A stretch of 64,000 nt of DNA, taken from the NCBI RefSeq assembly GCF_032118995.1, contig NC_092662.1, forward strand, positions 7,192,001 to 7,256,000, written 5' to 3'. Both the position numbers and the translations under genes were made by a program. The notes beneath the pieces are model-generated. The model saw only the letters and a list, made by a program, of their open reading frames with translations, was not told the origin of the DNA and searched no databases. The first letter of the stretch is position 1. Each line of letters starts with the position of its first letter. Below are positions 47,275 through 58,500 of this stretch, one piece after another. The DNA is from Asterias amurensis (taxonomy: Eukaryota; Echinodermata; Asteroidea; Forcipulatida; Asteriidae).

Positions 47275-47650
47275 AAATAGGCCTCGACTAGTGAAATTAA
47301 CTACTCGACTAGTTGCCCCTCAAATAGTCACGACTTTCGACACTAGTCGCGACTCAAGATGCATTGTGGCGATGTTAGCCGCAGGCGCAATCAACTAAAA
47401 CTCAAGCTAAAAGGATTGAAGGATTGTATCACTGATGTCTGATTGTGTTTTGTAAGTAAATAGTTTGTCCATGAATAGTTGTGATTGACACAATTAGTTC
47501 ACCAAACAGGTAGGCGCAACTATTTTTTAGTAGTCGCAATTATTTTTGTAGTAGTCATGGCGGCACGGTTAATAGAGTAGAAAAATGGTAGTCACGACTC
47601 GACCACTCAATCAATAGTCGCGACTACGACACTAGTCGCCTAGGCGCAAA
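47275..47650. mobile_element. MITE-like repeat with CGACTAGTCGCGACT motifs
   Basis: The ends share ACTAGTCGCGACT-type words in both orientations (GCCTCGACTAGTG and CACTAGTCGCCTAGGC). Confidence 0.55.
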
Positions 47651-48075
47651 CTTGACATATTTAATGGCTGGAAGAGTTTCAATCATCTTTAAAGGAAATC
47701 ATTTCTTAAATAAAAATAAATAATTTTTTTTTTTTAACTTTCTTTTACTTGTTATACATGTCCATTTTGTGCATCAAGTTTATTCATAGAATTATCATTC
47801 CTATTTTCCATACAATTTATCAGCAAGTTGACCAACCATGCTGAACCATTCAACAACATGGACTGTGTATGATGGCAACTGTGCACAATACTGTGTACGT
47901 AGGCCTTAATGACATGAAACATTGCGGGCTGACATAATAAATCTATCATTCAAAACCATACAGATGGATAGTGTGCGTGTGCGTGCTTGTTCCGTAGAAA
48001 TCAAACCAGGAACATTGCGTGCTGCGTGTTTCTTTGATGTACGCATTTAGACGCGCATACGGTTTGACCTACAAG

Positions 48076-48113
48076 ATGGCGACTTTCAAGAGGTTATTCA
48101 ATACAGTCTATAG
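48076..48113 (+). CDS. Candidate first coding exon, gene unknown
   Basis: ATGGCGACTTTCAAG has a favourable start context (CAAGATGGCG). The reading MATFKRLFNTVY is basic and mitochondrial-leader-like, and it ends at AG|GTTGGT. It would need exons further on the plus strand, which I could not find before the convergent gene at 49600. Chance is quite possible. Confidence 0.2.
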
Positions 48114-48837
48114 GTTGGTTATTTGCTTTTTATAGTTATTCATCAAACTAAAAGCATAATTTCAGACTACGCACAAGACGTTAAATATATTTCACACGCT
48201 TTCAAACTCTATGCACAAATAGAAAAATAGCTGACTATATGTATTTTTACAGAAGCTGCACTAAACATTTGCAAGTTAGCTTTGATGTCTGGTTCAACAA
48301 TTCTCTCTATAGTCTTATAGTTATTGTGTAAATTTGAAATCTTCAGACTAGAGACAGTTTTTTGGGGGGTGATATGTCTAACTGTAAACACTTAGGGGTG
48401 ACCATACAAAAACATGATTCATTTTAAATAGAGTTGCTTCAAAACAGTTGCGATTTCACATGCGCGTACTAAGCACCCTACAAGCTATACAAGCGCTCAA
48501 AATTTGTGAAGCATGTACTCAAAGTAGACACCCTTGGGAGCCATACAGTTGTTTGTCAGTACATCCCTACCAGCAGGGGTTAGTGACAAGAGGCATCGAT
48601 ACGATGCGCTGCCCATGGTGGCGAGGCTGTGTGCCTTAGCATCAATGTATTTAGTCTGGGGAATCAAATGTGAATGCTCACTTGTGTTCAACCAAGTTAT
48701 CGAAACAGACAACTCAAATTAATGAATAATGAACTTGTAGATGTTGTAGATGGCTGATAGCATAGGGCTTAGAAGCCCTATACTGTAGGATTCTTCCCCT
48801 GCGCTGTACTAAATATAAGGGCCCGTTTCTGGGGCGA

Positions 48838-49260
48838 AAAATTTTACCTGCAAGACATGCAAGAAGCCACTAATTTCAACAGATTAACATTCTATGGCAG
48901 CAAACATTTGTCTGCGATGACTTTTGGTGGTCATATATTCCTCACCAATCCATAACTTTTGTGAAATAATACGGCTCCCAGAGTTAAAAAACTTCTGTTT
49001 TGATTGTGTTCTCACAGTGTTGTCTGCTGCCGTGCTTATGTGTACATTTGCGTGTAAGAAGCAAGACATAAACACTTGTACTTCTTGGTCACTGTATCAT
49101 GACTGCACAGCGTCTTGCTTACGCAAGGCAGACTGTGAGAATACCATCAAAACAGGAATTTCATAACGTTGGGAGCTGCATTAAAACCTTTCGCAGAAAA
49201 ATGTATGCTGCCATAGAATGTGAATCTGTTGAAATAAGTGGCTTATTGCAAGTAAGATTT
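48838..49260. mobile_element. Palindromic MITE (AAGCCACTTATTTCAACAG)
   Basis: Inverted ends: AGAAGCCACTAATTTCAACA and TGTTGAAATAAGTGGCTT, each followed inward by ATTCTATGGCAGCA or its complement. Confidence 0.8.
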
Positions 49261-49332
49261 GAGTAATGAAGCCCAAGAAATGGACCCTGATATCCAGGAC
49301 GTCACTGTACATGTAGTATATTACGAAAGTGT

Positions 49333-49556
49333 AATGGACCCTTCCCATGAAATATGCTAATTACATTCACGCATGCGTACAGACCCTGTTGGTTGGCAAA
49401 CACCATAGAGTTGTGCACTAAGCAGACGCGCAATCCCGTGTGTGTCACGCACCCATTGGACGGTACAAAACAGCGCAATGTTCCCTCATTTTGCCAACCA
49501 AAACGTTAGTGCACACGCGCTATGTGTAATTTACATATTTCATGGGAAGGGTCGAT
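49333..49556. mobile_element. MITE (GACCCTTCCCATGAAATAT ends)
   Basis: Ends GACCCTTCCCATGAAATATG and CATATTTCATGGGAAGGGTC; about 220 bp. It lies just beyond the stop codon of the unidentified gene. Confidence 0.85.
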
Positions 49557-49599
49557 TGGGCTTGTCAAGTTCCTTTGACTAACCATGGATTGAGATTGA

Positions 49600-52500
49600 T
49601 CACCTTAGCATGGACACCTCGGGGTAAAACTCAGCTATCTCTCGCTCTGCATTAAATCTTGTCTCACTATACACAATGTTATTCCACTCTATAACTTCCC
49701 TCTGTTTGTTCCGTTTCAAGTCCGATGTTTGGAAAACAGGTCCTTTTAGTTCACTCTGAGGATAGAATTGAAGTACAGGTACAGAGAGGCTAACTCATTA
49801 GACAAATAATAAATATTTAGACAAAGGAAAGGCAGACTAAAACTTCAAATTCCATCAAGATGAAAAAAGGGGATGCTCAACTAAGTCCACATCAAGCCTT
49901 GGTCATTTGTACTGTCATAACATTTTGGCAAATTGCATTTTCTAGCATATTGGTTGGAATATTAAAACAAGTATGTATCATTGTCAACTTTTGTTTTAAT
50001 TAAAAAATTTGCTATATAAAAATGCATTGTGGAAGTAAGTTAACAAATTCATCTCAGATTATTGCAAGCAAAATGATGAGAAGTGTGTGCTCAAACCCCC
50101 AGCCGTGACACTTGTGTCCTTAAGCAAAACACTTAAAATTGCTTACGTCCCGGATGGGACGTAAAGCCATTGGTCCCATGTGTTGTGTAATGCATGTAAA
50201 AGAACCCAGTGCACTTATCGAGAAGAGAAGGGGTTCGCCCCGGTGTTCCTGGCTGTGGCTGCTGTATGCGCCCTGGCACCTTGTAAACCCTTAGAAGGTG
50301 CTACATAATTGGGTCTCAGAATTCATCACTGCAATAACCTATCTTTCTGAAAGTTTGTATATACTCAGCGCCTTGAATACCTTGGTACATGTAGATACAT
50401 GCGCTATATAAGACTTTGATATTATTATTATTAATAAGAGCAACTAGAGATGAAAGCGTAGGCAAGAAGGTAGGTTTGGTTGGGGATTGAGGGAGGATGG
50501 GGGGGGGTGTTGGAAGCTAAAGGCCAGCTTATAGTTGGTCGCGTGATTGTCGCACAATGGAAATATTCACGCGCGATCCTACATGTACAGAACACAGTTT
50601 ATAGTAATCGCTGAGGCCTAAAAACTGTGTCTTTTTATATTTGCGTGTCAAGATTTCCATCGCGTGACCGACTATAACTCAACCTTAAGACACTGACCTG
50701 TAATCCTTTAATCATCTCAATTGTTGATGCTAGAAGATAATCAGCTTGTTCGGTGTGTATGACCAAGCAACTATATTCCTCACTAGGCACTGAGTAGACA
50801 TCATATGTCACTGTATGAGCATCTTCCTCACTCTTTCTCCATCTTCATGAAAAAAAGTAATAATAATACTAATTTTATATCGCGCTACTATCACAGCCAA
50901 ATGGGCATATCAAAGCGCTTCCAACATTATAACCCTTGGTCGGTGGGCCATATATTTCATTCCTTAAACCATCTCAGCTCCCCGGGGAGTGTACAGCTGG
51001 TGCTGCAAGTTACCGCACTCTAAGCTAATCATTCACATAAACCATCTCCGCCCTCACAGGGACCCGTGGTGGAGAGAAGCTTATGGTTAAGTGTCTTGCT
51101 CAATGACGCAAGTGTCAGGACCAGGATTTGAACCCACCTCCTGATGACTTCACCACCAGAATTTGAGTCTGATGCTCTTCTCCGCTCCGCCTTGACACCC
51201 CACAATAAGTATTATCTTATCGACAATTAAAAATAGGTGCACTGCTTTATGAAAGAGACCATTAATTTGTAGTTTGTGCAGGTCAACATTTGTCAACAAT
51301 GTTTTAGTATGGTAAAGCAATGTGGAATGAACCTCAACCCTTTCAAGCTGTTCCAAAACTGCTTGCCTCAACTCTGCATTGAGTTTCTATCCAGGTTGAA
51401 TGCTTAATCACACATACATTTTGAAACTTGTAAAGCCAAATATGTAGCCTACCAATTTAAACTTGGCACTCACCAGATAGCGCCCTCTTTGACTCTATTT
51501 CCTCAGGCCAAAATAGGCCTCAAGTTAAAACACTCCTAACCAAATTTGTTTTTCACAATGTTACAAACAGGCATGCAACTGTAACTTCACCAAAAAAAGA
51601 GGAAATTAAATAAGTTCAACAAATTTGTATAGTTATTTTTTCAATTTTAAAAGGTAAAACAGATTTTAAAAGAGGAAATCAGCTGATCCCAGGAAAAGTT
51701 GCATGCCTGTATAAAACTATCACCTTTGGATTTTTCTCCATGAGACAAAGAACTCCTCTTTCTCCCCGCAATCTCCTCTGGTGACCCCAAGAAGCATCCC
51801 TCTATACAGCAGGCTCAGGCTGATGGTGCTCCTTGGTGCTACATCAGGTAAGAGGCTAAACATCTCATGGAGTTTGCAATCAGGAAGATGGATATTGCTG
51901 TAGCCATTGATGCTTTGGCTTAGTGTAATGTACTTAACTATTCCGGATGGATCAGTACTTTCTGTAACCATGATAACAATAATAATATCAATACTGTATA
52001 CTGTTAAACAAAAGTCACTTGATTATAGTCACTTGATCTCTACATTACTTATCCTACGTAAGGCTAAATGTTTAAATAATATTATTATTATTATATATTT
52101 CTGGTAATGAAACTAAGGATGCCTCTCATAAGTGAACTTAATCACCGTAGCTCGCAAGACGGAGGAAACCTGTAAACAAAGGTGCTTGATATGTGAACCA
52201 GAAACACCGGGGTATGGGTTGTTTAACGTGCATTACCAATCCAAGTACACAGGATCTGGCGCTTAATGTCCCATTCATAAATACCTCGGACAGTTTCGCT
52301 ATTCCTATTGGTGGAGAGCGCGTCACGTGGGGGTGTTTAAACCGTTGATAATGACCAGTGTTTATAACCGGTTGTCCGCGCTAGTCTTGATGCAATACGT
52401 TTCTTGTTACAGGCGATGCAGGCGCTGTCGGTGAGTTGGCCTCGCTGTGTGTGAAAGGAAAACCAGCAAATATGCACCAAGACATACGCGCATGTGCACG

Positions 52501-55500
52501 AACGGAACCGGAAAACACATGCGTACGGACATCGTACATGTACATACTGAACATACCATGGAGGTGGAAACAGAGCTCATGCATTCGGAAACGGATAAGT
52601 TTTACAGAGTTTCTTACTTTATTACGCCTTTTAACAAAAAAAGGTATTTATGAATAGGAATCAAAGTGTGTTGAATCGGTTTTCAACTAGTGGTTTAAAA
52701 CCGCCGAGGCCTGGTTCTTGATAATTTACCTCGACTTCGTCTCGGTAAAATTATCAAGAACCAGGCCTCGTTGGGATTAAACCACTAGTTGAAAACCTCT
52801 TCACCACACATCGATTCCCTTATTTGAAGTACAAAGCCATGGTAAAAACCCTGCTCAAGACCACAAGTGCCACGACCGGGACTCGAACCCACACTCTGCT
52901 GATCAGAAACACCAAAGCTCAGGCTAGTGCTCTTTACCGCTCATCCACGACATAAGTAGGATTTTAAATTTCACATGGTGCGAATATAATCTAGAACTTA
53001 ATAAGGTTTGTGCTAAAAACTAATGTATACAATTGTACTGCCTTAAAAACTCTGAACAGAACTGTGCCCAATGTCATCTCCTATGGCGCTGCTGTTTGTA
53101 AAATTCTGCACTACACATACATGTATATTTGATATAATAATAATAATAACCTACCCTCTAGATTAGTGGCTACTACTTCTGAAGGTTTGGCTACTTCTTC
53201 TGAGGGCCTGTCTACTTCTTTTGGAGGCGTTGCTACTTCTTCTGAAGGCGTGGCTACTTCTTCTGAAGGCTTGGCTACTTCTTCTGAAGGCGTGGCTACT
53301 TCTGAAGGCTTGGCTACTTCTTCTGAAGGCTTGGCTACTTCTTCTGAAGGCGTGGTTACTTCTGAAGGCTTGGCTACTTCTTCTGAAGGCTTGGCTACTT
53401 CTTCTGAAGGCTTGGCTACTTCTTCTGAAGGCTTGGCTACTTCTTCTGAAGGCTTGGCTACTTCCTTTGAAGGTTTGGCTACTGAAGGTTTGACTACTTC
53501 TTTTGAAGGTTTCAGTAGATCTGTCCAGACAGAAAATTTTTTTAATCATAAAGTGAGTTATTATTTGATCACTACAGATTAATAACCGAGTTTCTATGCT
53601 AGCTGTATGAGCAAAGCAACATCGATGGCCTAATGTAAGCATCAGACAAGAAAGAAATTCCTCTCCAACCTGTGAAATACACTTACATATTTTAAGCACA
53701 AATGTTTTCGCTTCCAGTTATAACAAAATTTGGCTGTGGTGGTTGAGCAACTTTTTTTGACCAACCATCAGAACATGGAGCACACCAGACTAGTTTGAAT
53801 CCATAGCAACCCATTTTTTAAGTGGGTTTCCCAGGCAACTCAAAAACTGCAAACATGCATGTACCTAATTAACCTTAGAAGGGCTCTGTATTAAATGTGT
53901 GTAATGCATAGCTTCTCTTAAACATTTCAAATATAAATTGTAAGTTGTAACCAATACATGCGTTCAATGGGCTGATTTAATCAGCCCTGCAAATATACAG
54001 TACAACAATTACAGACCAGGGCACTGATGTAGCTATAAAGCACAAATACACAGGCTTCACAGTGACAACAATATGAATGTATCATTCCAGTGCACAAGTG
54101 CTGTGACTATGTATATTCAATTCAACCTATCAGGGCTCAAAGTTGACAAACGACCGCAGGCCAGGAGGCTAGTGATTGAGAGTCTGGCCAGTAATTTCAC
54201 AGCAGGACAAGTCTATCGGTCTTCTATTGTTCTATTCAATATCTTTGTTTAAGAAAAGAAGAATTGATGTTCAAACGTTGAGCCTGGTAAATATGTTGGT
54301 ATTTTGTTGAGTATCAAAGTTTACTTACAAACAAGACAAAAAGAGAACTCTTCTCTTTTCTCGTTTCGATTCTGGTCTTTTAAACAAAATTCTGGTCCAG
54401 TAAACATTCTAAGCTACAGGCCTTGCAGTGTGCAGTCTTGTGGATTTTGCAGTCCCGTTGGGATTAAACCACTAGTTGAAAACCTCTTCACCACACATTG
54501 ATTCCCTAATTTAAGATGAGGTGTGTTATAAAACACATTTTGACTGTCATAATTCGGTAACTAGAGCACACTAGTTACATGTACTTCATTGCCAGTCAAT
54601 ATTTATGTTTATAACACCCCTTACAAGTATTCTGCCTGCTCATTGGTTTAGAGCGCGTCACATGACATGTCTTAGTTTCGCTAGACGACGGCCGTGTGAT
54701 AGTGCATCGGTTTGCCGTGCGCTAGTCCGAAGACTATCACACGGCGTGCAGTACCCAGACGTCCTTTGCGTGTACGAGGATAATAAATTAATAGTCTGTA
54801 ACCATATCGGACTGCATGACACTACATGCAGCACAGAACAAGTTTTTTGCAATCTGTTTTCGCTTCGTCCGTGGGATGTAGCATTCAGGTCTGTAGCTTA
54901 ACAATAATAGTACAGTATACAGAAATGTTTGGGGTGTTATAAAACAAATATTGACTGCTTTTAGACTCGTGCAATGGTTAAAACTATGACTCCCTCGGTG
55001 ATCCCCGTAGCGCTCTATTTTCTCTCGGCTTCGCTTCGGGAAAATAGAATGTTCCAGGGATCACCTCGGGAGTCATAGTTTTAACCATAGCACTCAAAGC
55101 GGTTAATATTTGTATAATAATAGTTCCTGAGAATATGAGGTACAGTGTTGCACTATCTTACCTTCTAGTTTAGTGGCTACTTCTTCTGAAGGTTTAAGTA
55201 GACCTGTCAAGAGATACAAACATCATCATAAAACTGAGTTATTTTGTGATCTACTTCCAAAGAATTATTGACAAATAACTTAGTTTTGCAGTATTCTATT
55301 GCCCAAACTGAATTGAGGTGGATTCAGACGCGGTTTGTGAAACAAATGACTTGACTTTTAGATTGAACTTTTATGAAATTGCTTGTTTGTGTCTCTTGTT
55401 TCCATTTGAACAGAATAAAGTATACAGCCCAAGTTTTTGCCAACCCAAATTGGAAAACTATGGAAAGCCATAAATGCAAATCAAAAACAGATCGCTACTA

Positions 55501-58500
55501 TTTGTAACAAGTTACAAAAATATTCAAGCATTTTGTTGATTTTGTTGAAAACAAAACAACTAATTATGGGAGGTAATGTATTCAATTGAAAATTTGCATA
55601 AAATATTGAATTTGGGTAAAACATCTGTTAGTATGATTGAGTGCTTTAATAACATTCGGCCGGCAATGCCAACCAAGGCGGTTTGTTTATCAACAAAAGA
55701 AAGGTCTATATGAAAAGATTCGGGATGGTTGAACATTATTTACCTTATAGTAAAGGTTTGCGGTAACACCATGAAACGATAATCTCTAATGAGTTGGGGT
55801 GATTCTGAAAAAAATTGTTGGTTTAAACTCAACATTTTGATCAGTTTGCTCTGATCGTCTCTTGGAGACTCAACGTATTGATTAGTATGCTCTGATCGTC
55901 TCCCGGAGGAAGCTTCCTCCAAAAGATGATCAGAGCATAAATGATCGAAATACCCAGTTGCAACCAACAGATTGTTTTCAGAACACCCCCAACTCGATTA
56001 GAGATTATCATTACATGGTGTTACCGCAAACCGTTATTATATCGAATTTCCATCATGCAAAGTTTCGAAATCCTCATTATTATCTACCTTGGTTAATATA
56101 GGCCTTGCATTGAGCATACACTAGTTTGGTTGCCACTGGATCTGTAAACAGCTTGCTCTCGTTACTAACATCAAAGCACCATTTCTGAAATGTCAGTTCT
56201 AAATACATGTAAAGAAGCACACAATCACAATCAACATAATGCTGCTATTGTTTGGAGGAAATTTTTTATATATTGGTGACAATCAAATGCAGTTAAAAAG
56301 GCACTGTACACTATTGGTAATTGTCAAAGACCAGTTTCGTGTCTCAACATATATATATGCACAAAATAACAAACCTGTGAAAATTTGAACTCAATTGGTT
56401 GTCAAAATTGTGAGAAAACAATGGAGAGAAAAACACATAAACTTGTGTGCTTTCAGATGCTTTACCTCAAAATCTAATTCTGAGGTCTCAAAATCTAATT
56501 CAAATAATTTTAGCGGACAATAACTTTCTCAAAAAGTTTGTTACTTCAAAGGGAGCCATTTCTCACAATGTTTTACACTATCAACAGCTCTCCATTGCTT
56601 GTTACCAAGTAAGTTTTTATGCTAACAGTTATTTTGAGTAGTTACCAACAGTGTCCAGTGCCTTTAAAGTAGCACTAAAAACAATTTTTATAATATTTAT
56701 TGACCTCACAGGTTTATTTTTGTTTCATGTTCGATGGAAACTGACTACATTATGCCCTACTGGCATGAAACCGGATTCTTGTAAGGACAAGGCTGGTTTT
56801 CCTTCCAAAAAATGTGTACAAAAACAATTTTGAGGAGCACTAAGGCAACGATCGGAGGCATGTAGGTTATTGCCTCCATCAAGAAACAGGCTTATCCTGT
56901 TAAATTTTTTAATTTAAAGCAATTTGTTCACTAGGGGGCGTTGTGTAAATGGAAAGATAATTGATATCTTTGGGAAAATTATCAATAAAGGTTACATCTT
57001 TGTTTACCATTAACATCCCTCGGTACTGGATCAATACTTTTGAACTTTTTGGTCGGGTGTAGCAATCCTTGAAAGAGCCCAAAGCATTTAATACTGCTTC
57101 GCTGCAAACCTGAAAGGATAGTAGTAAAATATTTATACTGTATAAATTAAGTCCAAATTATAAAGAACTTTCAAATTAAAGCAAAGTTTGATGACAATTT
57201 CTGCAATGCTATTCAGGTTGGCTTAGTGTCTTCCCTCCGCCTTTCACCTTTAGTGGACCCTAATTTGAATCTTGCTGCAAACCAGAGAGCTTAAACCATT
57301 TGGGATAGGGATTTCAGTTCAAACCTGATTCGTGAGGGTTTTTCAGTTCCAACTTGGGTGCAAAGGTTTTCCAGTTCAAACCTACATGTAATTGTGAGGG
57401 TTTTTCAGTTCCAACTTGATTGCAAGGGTTTTTAGTTCAAACCTGATTGTGAGGGTTTTTCAGTTCCAACTTGAGAGCGAGGGTTTTCAGTTCCAACTTT
57501 ATTGCAAGGGCCTTCGGTTCCAACTTGATTGCAATGGTTTTCAGTGTTTTCAGTTCCAACTTCATTGCGAGGATTTTTCAGTTCCAACTTGATTGCAAGG
57601 GCCTTCAGTTCATACCTGGTTGCGAGGGTTTTTCAGTTCTAAATTGAATGCAAGGGTTTTCAGTTGATACCTAAATGCAAGGAGTTTCAGTTTCACACTA
57701 AATGCGAGGGTTTCTAGTTCCAACCTGACCAGCTGACTGCAAGAAGTTCAGTTGTAACCTAAATACAAGGGTTTTCAGTTTCAACCTAAATGCAAGGGTT
57801 TTCACTTCCAACCTGATCAGCAAGAGTTTTCAGTTCATACCTAAATGTGAGGGTTTTCAGTTTCACCCTAAATGCGAGGGTTTCTAGTTCCAACCTGACC
57901 AGCTGACTGCAAGGATTTCAGTTGTAACCTAAATGCAAGGGTTTTCAGTTTCAACCTAAATGCAAGGGTTTTCACTCCCAACCTGATCAGCAAGAGTTTT
58001 CAGTTCATACCTAAATGAATGTGAGGGTTTTCAGTTTGAAACCTAATATTTCCAGGTTTTTCAGTTCAACCTGATTGCCAGGTTTTTCAGTTTTAACCTA
58101 AATGCGTGGGTTTTCAGTTCCAACCTGATTGCAAGGGTTCGAACCTAAATGTGATTGCAAGGGTTTTCTGTTCCCTCAATGTAGTTAGGGATTCACCCCA
58201 AAATCCTAAATTTTTTTTACATGGACATGATGAATACCTATTTAACACTTCATATGAAGAAAAATGCGTGAGCCTTCTGCTTCCCATTTTGTAGGATAAT
58301 GGTCTGGATCATCCTGCCTAAACTGCAGTTCCAGAACATTGACATTTTAAACATTTTGCTTGTTTGGTCTCCTCCATCACTTACAACCAAACAAATAAGG
58401 CAAACAGTCCAACTCAGTCAGTTGAAAATGCTAATGGGGGGCATGACACATAAACAATGGGTCTTGCTAGTTCCAATAGTATAATAGTGTCGTACAATGT

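Noticed and set aside
52862-52950. tRNA gene on the minus strand
   Set aside because: A and B boxes are good, but the spacing and anticodon arm do not fold as a tRNA, and related sequences nearby carry SINE tails.
53163-53699. Serine/arginine-type 178-codon frame on the minus strand and leucine-rich frames on the plus strand
   Set aside because: These are other frames of the 21-bp repeat. Only the KPSEEVA frame continues in phase with the flanking exons.
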